Positions 7,785 to 17,737 of a stretch of DNA of 58,896 nt are shown here, piece by piece. The stretch's first letter is position 1; each line of letters begins with the position of its first letter. The notes under the pieces were generated by a model that saw only the letters and a list, made by a program, of their open reading frames with translations, ran no database searches and was not told the origin of the DNA. Origin of the DNA: Burkholderia latens (lineage in GTDB: Bacteria > Pseudomonadota > Gammaproteobacteria > Burkholderiales > Burkholderiaceae); contig NZ_CABVPL010000050.1 in assembly GCF_902499045.1 (NCBI RefSeq), forward strand, positions 1 to 58,896, in the 5' to 3' direction. Made by a program: the position numbers and the translations under genes.

Positions 7785-10700
7785 ATGTCAGATCCCCGCT
7801 TCGTCCATCTTCGCGTTCACTCCGAATTCTCGATTGCCGACGGCATCGTGCGTCTCGACGACATCGTCAAGGCGGCGGCCGCTGACGGTCAGGGCGCGCT
7901 CGCCCTCACCGATCTCGGCAACGCATTCGGCCTCGTCCGTTTCTACCAGGAAGCCCGCGGCAAGGGCATCAAGCCGATCGCCGGCTGCGACGTCTGGATC
8001 GCCAATCCGGACGATCGCGACAAACCGTCGCGGCTGCTGCTGCTGGTGAAGGACAAGGTCGGCTATCTGAACCTGTGCGAGCTGCTGTCGAAGGCGTGGC
8101 TCACGAACCAGTACCGCGGCCGCGCGGAGCTCGACGCGAGCTGGCTCGACGGCGAGCTGTCGCAAGGGCTGCTCGCGCTGTCCGGCGCGCAGCAGGGCGA
8201 CATCGGGCTCGCGCTGGCTGCGGGCAACGAGGAGGCTGCGCGCCGTCATGCGGAGCGCTGGTCGAAGGTGTTCCCGGGCGGCTTCTACATCGAGCTGCAG
8301 CGTTACGGGCAGCCGGGCGCCGAGGCGTACATCCAGCAGGCCGCGACGCTCGCCGCGTCGCTGAAGCTGCCGGTCGTCGCGACGCATCCAACGCAGTTCA
8401 TGACGAGCGACGATTTCACCGCGCACGAAGCGCGCGTGTGCATCTCCGAAGGCGACATGCTCGCGAACCCGCGGCGCCAGAAGCGCTTCACGACCGATCA
8501 ATATTTCCGCACGCAGGACGAGATGGTCGCGCTGTTCGCCGACCTGCCGTCGGCGGTCGCGAACACGGTCGAGATCGCGAAGCGCTGCAACCTGAAGCTC
8601 GAGCTCGGCAAGCCGAAGCTGCCGCTGTTCCCGACGCCGGACGGCATGTCGCTCGACGACTACCTGGTGCAACTGTCGAAGGAGGGGCTCGAGAAGCGCC
8701 TCGAGCAGCTGTATCCGGACGCCGCGGAGCGCGATGCGCAGCGCGACACGTACTACAAGCGGCTCGAGTTCGAGTGCGGGACCATCACGAAGATGGGCTT
8801 CCCGGGCTACTTCCTGATCGTGGCCGACTTCATCAACTGGGCGAAGAACAACGGCGTGCCGGTCGGCCCGGGCCGCGGCTCGGGCGCGGGTTCGCTGGTC
8901 GCGTATGCGCTCGGCATCACCGATCTCGACCCGCTGCGCTACAACCTGCTGTTCGAGCGATTCCTGAACCCGGAACGCGTGTCGATGCCCGACTTCGACA
9001 TCGACTTCTGCCAGCACGGCCGCGATCGCGTGATCCAGTACGTGAAGGAAAAGTACGGCGCGGACGCCGTGTCGCAGATCGCCACGTTCGGCACGATGGC
9101 CGCGAAGGCGGCCGTGCGCGACATCGGCCGCGTGCTCGATCTCGGCTACATGTTCACCGACGGCGTCGCGAAGCTGATCCCGTTCAAGCCGGGCAAGCAC
9201 GTGACGATCGCCGACGCGATGAAGGAAGAGCCGCAGCTGCAGGAACGCTACGACAACGAGGACGAGGTCCACCAGTTGCTCGACCTCGCGCAGCGCGTCG
9301 AGGGCCTGACGCGCAACGTCGGGATGCACGCGGGCGGTGTGCTGATCGCGCCCGGCAAGCTGACCGATTTCTGCCCGCTGTATACGCAGGGCGACGAGGG
9401 CGGCGTCGTCAGCCAGTACGACAAGGACGACGTCGAAGCCGTCGGCCTCGTGAAGTTCGACTTTCTGGGTCTCACGACGCTGACGATCCTCGACTGGGCC
9501 GAGCGCTACATCCGCCGCCTCGATCCGACGAAGGCCGACTGGTCGCTCGCGCAGGTGCCGCTCGACGATCCGGCGTCGTTCCAGATCCTGAAGAAGGCCA
9601 ACACGGTCGCGGTGTTCCAGCTGGAAAGCCGCGGGATGCAGGGCATGCTGAAGGACGCGCAGCCCGACCGCTTCGAGGACATCATCGCGCTCGTGTCGTT
9701 GTATCGTCCGGGCCCGATGGACCTGATCCCGAGCTTCTGCGCACGGAAGCACGGGCGCGAGAAGGTCGAGTATCCGGATCCGCGCGTCGAACCCGTCCTG
9801 AAAGAGACCTACGGGATCATGGTCTATCAGGAGCAGGTGATGCAGATGGCGCAGATCATCGGCGGCTACTCGCTCGGCGGCGCTGACTTACTGCGCCGCG
9901 CGATGGGCAAGAAGAAGCCCGAGGAGATGGTCAAGCACCGCGAGATCTTCGCCGAGGGTGCGGCGAAGAACGGCCTCACGCGCGAGAAGTCCGACGAGAT
10001 CTTCGACTTGATGGAGAAGTTCGCGGGCTACGGCTTCAACAAGTCGCACGCGGCCGCGTACGCGCTGCTCGCGTACTACACCGCATGGCTGAAGGCGCAC
10101 CATCCGGCCGAATTCATGGCGGCCAACATGACGCTCGCGATGGACGACACCGACAAGGTGAAGATCCTGTTCGACGACTGCGTGATGAACAACCTCGTCG
10201 TGCTGCCGCCGGACATCAACCAGTCGCACTACCGGTTCGAGCCGGTCGCGGAACCCGACGGCAAGCGCTCGCGCACGATCCGCTACGGCCTCGGCGCGGT
10301 GAAGGGCAGCGGCCAGAACGCGATCGAGGAAATTCTGCGCGCGCGCGAGGAAAAGCCGTTTGCCGACCTGTTCGACTTCTGCGAGCGGATCGACCGGCGG
10401 GTCGTCAACCGCCGCACGGTCGAGGCGCTGATCCGCGCCGGCGCGTTCGATTCGCTGAACGCGAACCGCGCGCAGATGCTCGCATCGGTGCCGCTCGCGA
10501 TGGAAGCGGCCGAGCAGGCCGCGGCGAACGCGATGCAGGCCGGCCTGTTCGACATGGGCGCCGAGTCGCCGCACGCGCATGCGCTCGTCGGCGAGCCCGC
10601 GTGGGACGACAAGCGCCGGCTGCAGGAAGAGAAGGGCGCGCTCGGCTTCTACTTGTCCGGCCATCTGTTCGACGCGTATCGCGACGAAGTGCGCCGGTTC

Positions 10701-11318
10701 GTGCGGCAGAAGCTCGGCGACCTGAAGGAAGGCCGCGACAAGCTCGTCGCCGGCATCATCGCGTCGCTGCGCACGCAGATGACCCAGCGCGGCAAGATGC
10801 TGATCGCGCTGCTCGACGACGGGTCGGGCCAGTGCGAGATCACGATCTTCAACGAACAGTTCGAGGCGAACAAGGCGCTGTTCAAGGAAGACGAGCTGCT
10901 GATCGTGCAGGGGCAGGCGCGTAACGACGCGTTCACCGGCGGCATCCGCTTCACCGCCGACACGGTGATGGATCTCGAACGCGCGCGCAGCCGCTACGCG
11001 CAGGCGGTGCGGCTCACGATGAACGGCAATGCCGATGCGGCGGCGCTGCGCCGTGTGCTCGAGCCGCACGTGTCGAAGGACGATGCGGCGGCCGCGCCGG
11101 CCTTCGACGCGCCCGCGCCGCGCGGTGCAGGCCGCGACGGCGGCCGTCGCCCGCAGGCGCCGCTGCCGAACGGGCTCGCGGTCCAGATCCACTACAGCAA
11201 CGCGCGCGCGCAGGGCGAAATGCGGCTCGGCGATGCGTGGCGCGTGAAACCGAGCGACACGCTGCTCGCGGAGCTGCGTGCGACGTTCGACGGGAGCACC
11301 GTCGAGATCACGTACTGA
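7785..11318 (+). CDS. dnaE: DNA polymerase III subunit alpha DnaE
   Basis: 1177 residues from the ATG at 7785. This start is fixed by the conserved N-terminus MSDPRFVHLRVHSEFS, although longer in-frame starts exist. Order of parts: PHP domain from residue 4, polymerase palm with PDFDIDF (Asp403 and Asp405) and the third acidic residue in VKFDFLGL (Asp559), helix-hairpin-helix region, OB fold near 950-1040, and a C-terminal tail for clamp or tau binding. It is the replicative polymerase catalytic subunit. It lacks a Shine-Dalgarno sequence and has a -10 box directly upstream, so the mRNA may be leaderless. A terminator follows the stop. Confidence 0.98.
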   Translation: MSDPRFVHLRVHSEFSIADGIVRLDDIVKAAAADGQGALALTDLGNAFGLVRFYQEARGKGIKPIAGCDVWIANPDDRDKPSRLLLLVKDKVGYLNLCELLSKAWLTNQYRGRAELDASWLDGELSQGLLALSGAQQGDIGLALAAGNEEAARRHAERWSKVFPGGFYIELQRYGQPGAEAYIQQAATLAASLKLPVVATHPTQFMTSDDFTAHEARVCISEGDMLANPRRQKRFTTDQYFRTQDEMVALFADLPSAVANTVEIAKRCNLKLELGKPKLPLFPTPDGMSLDDYLVQLSKEGLEKRLEQLYPDAAERDAQRDTYYKRLEFECGTITKMGFPGYFLIVADFINWAKNNGVPVGPGRGSGAGSLVAYALGITDLDPLRYNLLFERFLNPERVSMPDFDIDFCQHGRDRVIQYVKEKYGADAVSQIATFGTMAAKAAVRDIGRVLDLGYMFTDGVAKLIPFKPGKHVTIADAMKEEPQLQERYDNEDEVHQLLDLAQRVEGLTRNVGMHAGGVLIAPGKLTDFCPLYTQGDEGGVVSQYDKDDVEAVGLVKFDFLGLTTLTILDWAERYIRRLDPTKADWSLAQVPLDDPASFQILKKANTVAVFQLESRGMQGMLKDAQPDRFEDIIALVSLYRPGPMDLIPSFCARKHGREKVEYPDPRVEPVLKETYGIMVYQEQVMQMAQIIGGYSLGGADLLRRAMGKKKPEEMVKHREIFAEGAAKNGLTREKSDEIFDLMEKFAGYGFNKSHAAAYALLAYYTAWLKAHHPAEFMAANMTLAMDDTDKVKILFDDCVMNNLVVLPPDINQSHYRFEPVAEPDGKRSRTIRYGLGAVKGSGQNAIEEILRAREEKPFADLFDFCERIDRRVVNRRTVEALIRAGAFDSLNANRAQMLASVPLAMEAAEQAAANAMQAGLFDMGAESPHAHALVGEPAWDDKRRLQEEKGALGFYLSGHLFDAYRDEVRRFVRQKLGDLKEGRDKLVAGIIASLRTQMTQRGKMLIALLDDGSGQCEITIFNEQFEANKALFKEDELLIVQGQARNDAFTGGIRFTADTVMDLERARSRYAQAVRLTMNGNADAAALRRVLEPHVSKDDAAAAPAFDAPAPRGAGRDGGRRPQAPLPNGLAVQIHYSNARAQGEMRLGDAWRVKPSDTLLAELRATFDGSTVEITY

Positions 11319-11347
11319 CCGTCGCTGACGGACGGCCGTCGCCCTCG

Positions 11348-11389
11348 CGGCCCGTCGCATCGCCATCGTGCGGTGCGGCGGGCCGTTTT
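11348..11389 (+). terminator. Rho-independent terminator of dnaE
   Basis: A 15-bp stem (11348-11362 with 11371-11385, a few G-T wobbles) with an 8-base loop is followed by TTTTCTT. It starts 29 bases after the dnaE stop. Confidence 0.85.
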
Positions 11390-11402
11390 CTTGCGGCGGT
11401 GC

Positions 11403-11431
11403 TTGGGGCTGTCATCCGGACGCTATACAAT
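11403..11431 (+). promoter_or_regulatory. Candidate sigma-70 promoter for the first GT9 gene
   Basis: TTGGGG (11403-11408) and TACAAT (11426-11431) are separated by 17 bases, just after the dnaE terminator. The next gene starts about 200 bases downstream. The leader between them holds no gene; its last 30 bases are rich in A and C. Confidence 0.45.
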
Positions 11432-11638
11432 CCGACGCGCACGTTGCGCACGCACCGTGCCGCGGTGCGTCCGCCGGCCGGCGGCGTCGTTCGCGTGAAA
11501 ACGACGACGGTTCCACGCGGCGAACGTGCGGCGCGGCGCCGCCAGCGATCGCTCGACGAAGTCGGCACGCGGCAGCACGTCACGATGCCGGCGTGCCGGC
11601 GCGGCGCGCGACGACAAAACGACAACGACACCACAACA

Positions 11639-12736
11639 ATGGCCAACGGGAAACCGACGGGGCGGATCCTCGTGATCCGGATTGATTTTCTGGGCGACAT
11701 GCTGTGCACGACGGCCTTTCTCGGCGCGCTGAAACAGCGCTGGCCCGATGCGGAGCTGCACGTGGTCGCGAACCGCTACAACGCGGCCGCGCTGGCCGGC
11801 AACCCGGACGTGCACGCGGTCCATACGTACGTGTACAGCCGTCAGTGCGAGCGCAACGACCGCCCGGGGTGGATGCGCGCGTTCTTCGACCGGCTGCGGC
11901 TCGTGCGCCGGCTGCGCCGCCTGCGGTTCGATCTCGTGGTCGTGCCGAACGGCGGCATGCATCGCAGCAGCATCCAGTTCGCGCGCCAGCTCGGCGTGAA
12001 GGATTGCCGCTGGCACGATGCCGATTCCGAATTCGACGACCGCAAGCCGGAGCATGTCGCGACGCGACCGATCCGCCACGAGGCGCTGTCGGGATTCCGG
12101 CTCGTGCCCGAACTCGGCCGCACCGATCTCGACGGTCTCGCGCTGTCCGTTCATCCGGACCGCGCGTTGCAGGACACCTGGTACCGGCTGCTCGGGGCGC
12201 GCACGAAACCGCGCGTCGGCCTGTTCGTGTCGAACAAGGCGGCGGAGCGGCGCTGGCCGGCCGACCGATGGCGCGAACTCGCGCGGCGGCTCGCACCAGT
12301 CGCGGACGTGATCGTGTTCCGCGATCCCGCCGTGCCGGCAGCAGCCGACGCCGCGGGCGACGCGTGGCGGGATGTGAACGCGCGGCACGTCACGCCGTCG
12401 TCGGTTGCCGAACTGATGGCCGCTGCGAGCCTGCTCGACGTGATCGTGTCGGCCGACAGCGCGCCCGTGCATCTCGCGTCGGCGCTCGGCGTGCCGGTCG
12501 CCGCGCTGTTCGAGGACCGTCCGGAGAAATACCTGCGCTGGCATCCGCTCGGCGTGCCGCACGTGATCCTGCGCGCTGGGGCGACGGTCGACGCGATCGG
12601 CGTCGACGCGCTGGAGCGCGCGGTCCTTCATCTGTTGACGCAGGCCGCGCAGCCGGACGACGCGCGGCGCGGCGGCACGATGCTGCTGCCGGCCGCGACG
12701 ACTGCGGCGCCCGAGATCGGCGCGATCGCTTCGTAG
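11639..12736 (+). CDS. Glycosyltransferase family 9 protein (heptosyltransferase-like)
   Basis: 365 residues from the ATG at 11639. The family core begins RILVIRIDFLGDMLCTTAFLGALK, the N-terminal signature of GT9 ADP-heptose transferases. The C-terminal half contains SADSAPVHLASALGVPVAALF, the usual nucleotide-sugar site of the family. GT9 enzymes add heptose to the inner core of lipopolysaccharide at the cytoplasmic face of the inner membrane. The last 25 residues are a variable tail. No Shine-Dalgarno sequence precedes the ATG, only an A/C-rich stretch. It opens a cluster with a second GT9 gene, waaL, two GT2 genes and msbA. The sugar transferred cannot be read from sequence. Confidence 0.85.
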   Translation: MANGKPTGRILVIRIDFLGDMLCTTAFLGALKQRWPDAELHVVANRYNAAALAGNPDVHAVHTYVYSRQCERNDRPGWMRAFFDRLRLVRRLRRLRFDLVVVPNGGMHRSSIQFARQLGVKDCRWHDADSEFDDRKPEHVATRPIRHEALSGFRLVPELGRTDLDGLALSVHPDRALQDTWYRLLGARTKPRVGLFVSNKAAERRWPADRWRELARRLAPVADVIVFRDPAVPAAADAAGDAWRDVNARHVTPSSVAELMAAASLLDVIVSADSAPVHLASALGVPVAALFEDRPEKYLRWHPLGVPHVILRAGATVDAIGVDALERAVLHLLTQAAQPDDARRGGTMLLPAATTAAPEIGAIAS

Positions 12737-12966
12737 CGGCGGCACGGCCGGCAGCGTCGCCGACGCGACGGGCGGTACCGGAGCGGCGCTCGGCCGCGCA
12801 CGCTGCATTGCCCCGCGTCGCCGGGACGATCGACACCCGCTGCCGGTCCGGCCGCCGTCGCGACTACGCGACTACCGTTGCGCCCCCGTGGCCCAGCCTC
12901 ACGCCGGCCGCCGCAAAATCCTGTACATTGCGAGCCTTGTTCAGCCAGCTAGACGGATCGATTGCC

Positions 12967-14145
12967 GTGGCCCTGTTTTCTTCCGCCCGCCCGCCCAGAA
13001 CCATCTTCGTCGCCGCGCCGCGCCGCATCGGCGACGTGCTGCTGACGACGCCGCTCGTGCGTTCGCTGAAGGCGCGCTGGCCCGACGCGCAGATCGACAT
13101 GCTGGTGTTTCGCGGCACCGAGGGCGTGCTGGAGCACAACCCGGACGTGCGGCGCGTGATCGTCGTCGCGCAGCGCGCGGGCTTCCGCGAGCGGTTGCGC
13201 GATGCGCTGTCGATGTGGCGCCGCTACGATCTCGCGTGCGCGGCGCTGAGTTCCGACCGGCCGCGCTTCTACAGCTGGTTCGCGGGCCGCAAGCGCGTCG
13301 GCCTAGTCGATCCGAATCGCGTCACGTGGCTCACGCGGATGATGCTGAACGGGATCGCGATCAATCACCACGAGTCCGCGCACACGGTCGTCAGCACGCT
13401 CGCGCTGGCGCCGGTGATCGGCATCGAGCCGGTATCGGAGGTCGTCGCGCCCGGCATCGGCGACGATCCCGCGCGGCGCGCGCGCTTCGACGCGTGGCTC
13501 GCGGAATCGCCGGCGATCCGCGAAGGCAAGCCGCTCGTCGTGCTGCATCCGTATCCGATGTTCCGCTACAAGCAGTGGCGGCTCGAGGGCTGGGTCGAAA
13601 TGATCGAATGGCTGCGCGGGCAAGGGTTCGCCGTCGCGCTGTCGGGCGGACCGGCCGATCGCGAGCGCGAATACGCGGAGCAGGTCGCGGCCGAGGCGGG
13701 CGGTGACGTGCTGAATCTGGTCGGCCGCCTCACGTTCGGTGAAAGCGCGGAGCTCGTGCGGCGCGCGCGGCTGTTCATCGGGCCGGATACCGGCGCGACG
13801 CACGTCGCGGCCGCGACCGGCACCGACACGATCGCACTGTTCGGCCCGTCCGATCCGGTGCGCTGGGGCCCGTGGCCGCAGCACTGGCCGCCGACCGACA
13901 ATCCGTGGGAACTGCGCGGCTCCGCTCGGCACGGCAACGTGTGGCTGCTGCAGGGGGACGGCGATTGCGTGCCGTGCCGGCACGAAGGTTGCGAACGCCA
14001 TGTGGACAGCCGCAGCGACTGTCTCGTCACTCTCGGTGCGCAGCGCGTGAAGGCGGCCGCCGCCGAGATGCTGGGGCTGAGCCCGCCGGCCGCGCCCGAT
14101 GCGGTCGTCGACACGTCGCGGCTGCATCGCACGCGCTCGGACTGA
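12967..14145 (+). CDS. Glycosyltransferase family 9 protein, second copy
   Basis: 392 residues if translation starts at the GTG at 12967; a TTG at 12937 is an in-frame alternative. The N-terminal motif RTIFVAAPRRIGDVLLTTPLVRSLKARWPD and the late motif FIGPDTGATHVAAATGT place it in GT9. The C-terminal region has four cysteines (CVPCRHEGC plus one later), which I do not see in the first GT9 protein. It probably adds a heptose or related sugar to the lipopolysaccharide core. It converges on waaL, with about 240 bases between their stops. A TACATT box at 12924-12929 is a possible -10 element. Confidence 0.85.
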   Translation: MALFSSARPPRTIFVAAPRRIGDVLLTTPLVRSLKARWPDAQIDMLVFRGTEGVLEHNPDVRRVIVVAQRAGFRERLRDALSMWRRYDLACAALSSDRPRFYSWFAGRKRVGLVDPNRVTWLTRMMLNGIAINHHESAHTVVSTLALAPVIGIEPVSEVVAPGIGDDPARRARFDAWLAESPAIREGKPLVVLHPYPMFRYKQWRLEGWVEMIEWLRGQGFAVALSGGPADREREYAEQVAAEAGGDVLNLVGRLTFGESAELVRRARLFIGPDTGATHVAAATGTDTIALFGPSDPVRWGPWPQHWPPTDNPWELRGSARHGNVWLLQGDGDCVPCRHEGCERHVDSRSDCLVTLGAQRVKAAAAEMLGLSPPAAPDAVVDTSRLHRTRSD

Positions 14146-14385
14146 ACGCCGAACGCCGCGTCATTTTGCTGATTCGAAACGGGGGAAACGCGCCGCCGCG
14201 GCGCGTCGTGGGCAGGCCGCTGTTCGTCTGACACGGGCGGCGAGCGCCGTCGCGAACGCAGAGGCGAGCACGGCGCCCACGTGTACAGCAAGCCGCCTGC
14301 GTTGCGCTCTGCGGTCGCCGCCGTCAATTTGTCGTGGGCCGCCGCTCGTCGTCGTGACGCGTTCCGGTGCTCCCCCGCCAAGCCG

Positions 14386-15666
14386 TCACGCGCTGCGCCG
14401 GATCGCCGATGTCTCGCGCGGCAGCGTTTCACCGCGCGCGCCGCAGCCGATCAGGATACCGGCGAGCAGCACCAGCAGGTGTCCTTCGGCGAAATCGAGC
14501 AGCAGCGAATTCGCGAGACTGCCGATCGTGAAGATCGCGAGCCACGCGAGCAGCAACTGCCGCGAGCGCGGGTCGAGCGTGCGGCTGCCGCGCGCGATCT
14601 GCACGATCAGATTCACGAACAGCAGTACGCCGAGCGTGCCGAGCTGCACGGCCATCAGCAGGTATTCGTTATGCGGATTCGACGTGAGCTGGCCTTCGGC
14701 GGCCGTCTTGCCGGCCGCGAGCTTCTGGAACTCGAACTCGAGCCCGCCCGCGCCATAGCCGATCACCGGGCGCTGGCGATACAACTCGAGCCCCTTCTTG
14801 TACCACTCTAGCCGCAGCCCGGTCGACGTGACCGCATCGGTCTGCCGGTACTGCTGAACTTCGGACGCGACCTTCAAGAGCCGACCGTTGTTCACCGTGC
14901 ACGCAGCGGCGACCAGCGCGACGCCGGCCAGCACGAGCGCGCCGGCTGCGAGCGCTGCGCGCAGCGCCGACTGGCGCCGCAGCAGCAGCACGAAGCGCAG
15001 CGCGACGACGAGAATCAGCAGCAGCGCGATGACCTGCCCGGTGCGCCCTTGCAGCATCACGAACACGTTGACCAGCGACCACGCGGCCACGCCGGCGTAC
15101 GCGGCGCGCGACAGCGCGGTGCGCGCCGACAGCGCGAGATCGGCCGCCTGGTAGAACAGCAGCGCGCCGAACATGCCGGCCGCGATGTGGTTCTTGAACA
15201 CCCACGCGCGCGACAGCGGCAGCTCGGTCGCATGCGCGGGCCCGATCGACGTCAGGCCGAGATAGTTGGTGGTGGACAGCAGCAGGATCACGCACAGCGT
15301 GCCGAACCACGCGCGCCGCACGACCGGCGCCCAGTTCGAATGGCGGAACGCGAGTACGGCAAACGGCAGCAGCAGCAGCTTGTCGTACTTGGCGACCCAG
15401 TTCCATGCCTTCGGGTGCGGCGCGACCGTATACGCGACGCTCGCGGTCAGCGCCGCGAGGATCAGCAGCGCCGCGAGCGACGCCGGTTCGGTGACGAACG
15501 AGCGCAGGTCGCGCCAGAACTCGGGGGAGATGACGAGCGCGGCCGCGAACAGCCCGCAGAACACGTTGGTCAGCGCGGTGGACACGGGGACCATGCAGAG
15601 CGCGATGACGGCGAAGGCGCGAGCGGCGGTGAGACGCCGCGTGGCGGGAGCGGAAAACGAGAGCAT
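14386..15666 (-). CDS. waaL: O-antigen ligase WaaL
   Basis: 426 residues from the ATG at 15666, chosen over the ATG at 15696 because an AGG lies upstream only of the former. It is a polytopic inner-membrane protein with roughly ten to twelve membrane segments. The large periplasmic loop carries LRLEWYKKGLELY, then RPVIGYGAGG, and the late motif SNPHNEYLLMAVQLG. The Arg and His in these stretches are the family's conserved residues. WaaL joins undecaprenyl-linked O-antigen to the lipid A-core acceptor on the periplasmic side. Placement beside core glycosyltransferases and msbA supports the call over other Wzy/O-antigen ligase family members. Confidence 0.9.
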   Translation of the reverse strand: MLSFSAPATRRLTAARAFAVIALCMVPVSTALTNVFCGLFAAALVISPEFWRDLRSFVTEPASLAALLILAALTASVAYTVAPHPKAWNWVAKYDKLLLLPFAVLAFRHSNWAPVVRRAWFGTLCVILLLSTTNYLGLTSIGPAHATELPLSRAWVFKNHIAAGMFGALLFYQAADLALSARTALSRAAYAGVAAWSLVNVFVMLQGRTGQVIALLLILVVALRFVLLLRRQSALRAALAAGALVLAGVALVAAACTVNNGRLLKVASEVQQYRQTDAVTSTGLRLEWYKKGLELYRQRPVIGYGAGGLEFEFQKLAAGKTAAEGQLTSNPHNEYLLMAVQLGTLGVLLFVNLIVQIARGSRTLDPRSRQLLLAWLAIFTIGSLANSLLLDFAEGHLLVLLAGILIGCGARGETLPRETSAIRRSA

Positions 15667-15800
15667 CGGAACCTGTCGAATGGACGTATGCGGCATGCGG
15701 GCACCGTGCTGCGCGCCGCGCGTCCCGGCGGCACCGCGCGGGACGAAGCGCGCAGTATACGCGAAGCCGCGTGCGTTTCCGCGCCGTTTCGAGGGTTCGA

Positions 15801-16643
15801 TCAGCTGAATGCGCGCTTGATCCGCGAGCGCAGCAGCGCGCGCTTGAGCCGCCCTTCGACGGCCGGCGTGTCGAGCGCGAGCCGCGCGCCGGCCGGCTCG
15901 CCGCGATGCAGGTAATAGCGGTCGAACGTGGCCTGCGTCATGCCCCATTTGTTCAGGAACTGGCGGCGGCCGTCGTTCTTGACGATCTTGCCGGTGCTCT
16001 TCTGCTGGAAGTGATAGACGAGGCTGTCGCCGACGCCGAGGAAGATCCGGCAGCCCGCATCCCAGAATTTCATCGAGAAGTCGTTGTCGCTGCTCATTCC
16101 TGGCGACAGCTCGCTGCTGTAGCCGCCGATGCGGTTCCACCAGTCGCGATGCACGAGCGTCGGCGGCCAGGTGGAGCCGAGCCAGTCCGCGCGCGCGAGC
16201 GTCGGCGTGGCGGCGACGAGGCCGGCCGCGTCGAACTGTTCGGCGTCACGGCCGAAATCGCTGACGACGACGCACGGGTTGCGCGTGTCGACCGGCTCGA
16301 CCATCGTGCCGGACAGCATGAACAGGTCGGTCGGCATCTGCTCGATGCGCCGCACGAGCGCGGCGTCCCAGCCGGGACAGCAATACATGTCGTCGTTCAT
16401 GTAGACGACGTAGTCGCGCGTCGCGCGCGCGGCGGCGAGGTTCACCGCGTGGCAGATGCCGATGTTGGCCGGCGACGACGTGTGCTCGATGCGTTCGCCG
16501 CGCACCCAGTCGAGCGTGCCGTCCGAGCCGTCGTTCACGTGCACGATGATCTGGTGGTCGTACGCGGAATGGCGGCGCAGGCTGTCGACGACGAGCTTGA
16601 GGTACGGCAGGTTGTTCCAGGTCGGGATAATGATGGAGAACAT
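15801..16643 (-). CDS. Glycosyltransferase family 2 protein (core-type)
   Basis: 280 residues. The start MFSIIIPTWNNLPYLKLVVDSL is the GT-A nucleotide-binding strand of family 2. A metal-binding DXD equivalent appears as YMNDDMYCCPGWD near residues 86-98. The C-terminal third is basic, as in peripheral inner-membrane enzymes. Its place between waaL and the waaE-like gene, all minus strand, makes a lipopolysaccharide outer-core transferase likely. About 134 bases separate it from waaL. The donor and acceptor sugars cannot be told from sequence. Confidence 0.85.
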   Translation of the reverse strand: MFSIIIPTWNNLPYLKLVVDSLRRHSAYDHQIIVHVNDGSDGTLDWVRGERIEHTSSPANIGICHAVNLAAARATRDYVVYMNDDMYCCPGWDAALVRRIEQMPTDLFMLSGTMVEPVDTRNPCVVVSDFGRDAEQFDAAGLVAATPTLARADWLGSTWPPTLVHRDWWNRIGGYSSELSPGMSSDNDFSMKFWDAGCRIFLGVGDSLVYHFQQKSTGKIVKNDGRRQFLNKWGMTQATFDRYYLHRGEPAGARLALDTPAVEGRLKRALLRSRIKRAFS

Positions 16644-16793
16644 GGCGGTCGGATTCGGTGGTCGTCGTGTCGGCGGCGCGTGGCGCGGCGCGTTGGGCGG
16701 GCGCGCATCGCGCGCGGGCAGCCCGGCATTGTAACGCCGGGCCGGCCGCGTGCCGGCGGCGCATGGCGCATGGGTGCAGAGTGGGCGGCGCGT

Positions 16794-17546
16794 TCAGCGG
16801 GCCGCGTCGTGCCCGAGCTTCAGGAACCGGTAGTACACCGTTTCCGCGTTGAACACGGCGATCATGAAGCCCGCGCGGCCGTCCAGAAACCCGCGCCGCA
16901 GCACGTAGGTGCGCACGAATGCCCATGCGCCGCGCGCAAGCGCCTTGCCGAAGCCGCCGCGCTGCCCGGCCGCGCGGCGCTGACGCGCGCCGGCCGTCGA
17001 ATACGCGTCGAGCTTGCGCACGACGGTCTCGAAATCCTCATACGAATAGTGCAGGAGCTTGCCCGACAGCCGCTGCGCGGGCGTGTCGAACACGAGCCGT
17101 TCGTGCACGAGGTCGTCGGAAAAACGTGCGGTGCCGCGCCGGAACAGGCGCGGCACCCAGTCCGGATACCAGCCGCTGTGGCGAATCCACTGGCCGCAGA
17201 AGCTCGACAGCCGGTCGAGCGCGTAGACCTGCGCGGCCGGCGCGCGGATGGCCGCGCGGATCGACTCCGCGAGTTCCGGGCTGACGACTTCGTCGGTATC
17301 GAGCGACAGGATCCAGTCGGTGTTCAGTGCGTCGAGCGCGCGGTTCTTCTGCGGGCCGAAGCCGGGCCAGTCGCGCTCGACGATCACGCGGGCGCCGCGC
17401 GCGCGGGCGATCGCGACGGTATCGTCGGTGCTGCCGCCGTCGATCACGACGACGTCGTCGGCGAAGGTCAGCGCATCGAGGCACTGCTCGAGCCGCGCGG
17501 CCGCGTTGAGGGCGATGAGGGCGACGCCGAGGGTGGGTTCTGCCAT
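16794..17546 (-). CDS. WaaE/KdtX-like glycosyltransferase family 2 (core beta-1,4-glucosyltransferase type)
   Basis: 250 residues from the ATG at 17546 (MAEPTLGVALIALNAAARL). The motifs VVIDGGSTDDTVAIA and WILSLDTDEVVSPEL give the nucleotide-sugar and metal sites of the WaaE/KdtX branch. Such enzymes add a glucose to the inner-core heptose. The segment around HSGWYPDWVPRLFRRG and the C-terminal amphipathic helix ending FLKLGHDAAR are also typical. The gene is divergent from msbA across about 190 bases. The exact linkage in this organism is inference from the family. Confidence 0.85.
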   Translation of the reverse strand: MAEPTLGVALIALNAAARLEQCLDALTFADDVVVIDGGSTDDTVAIARARGARVIVERDWPGFGPQKNRALDALNTDWILSLDTDEVVSPELAESIRAAIRAPAAQVYALDRLSSFCGQWIRHSGWYPDWVPRLFRRGTARFSDDLVHERLVFDTPAQRLSGKLLHYSYEDFETVVRKLDAYSTAGARQRRAAGQRGGFGKALARGAWAFVRTYVLRRGFLDGRAGFMIAVFNAETVYYRFLKLGHDAAR

Positions 17547-17645
17547 GAAATCGTCGAAAAGGCGGAGAAAACGGTGAGCGGCAGTATACCCGCGCGCCGG
17601 CAGCCGGCCGCGTCGGCAACGGCCGTGCCGGCGGGACGGTGCGGC

Positions 17646-17651
17646 TATAAT
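17646..17651 (+). promoter_or_regulatory. -10 element upstream of msbA
   Basis: A perfect TATAAT lies 86 bases upstream of the msbA start. I do not see a matching TTGACA-like box at 16-18 bases. Confidence 0.5.
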
Positions 17652-17737
17652 GTTGGGCCTTTTTCGGCACCCGCCGGACGGGGGAATCCCGGGCAGCCAC
17701 GCTCCGGGCGCCGCGTCGCGGCTCAAGAAGGATTGCC

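Noticed and set aside
7788-9752. A 654-codon open frame antisense to dnaE
   Set aside because: Same cause as above; the composition is that of a GC-rich shadow and dnaE is clearly the real gene.
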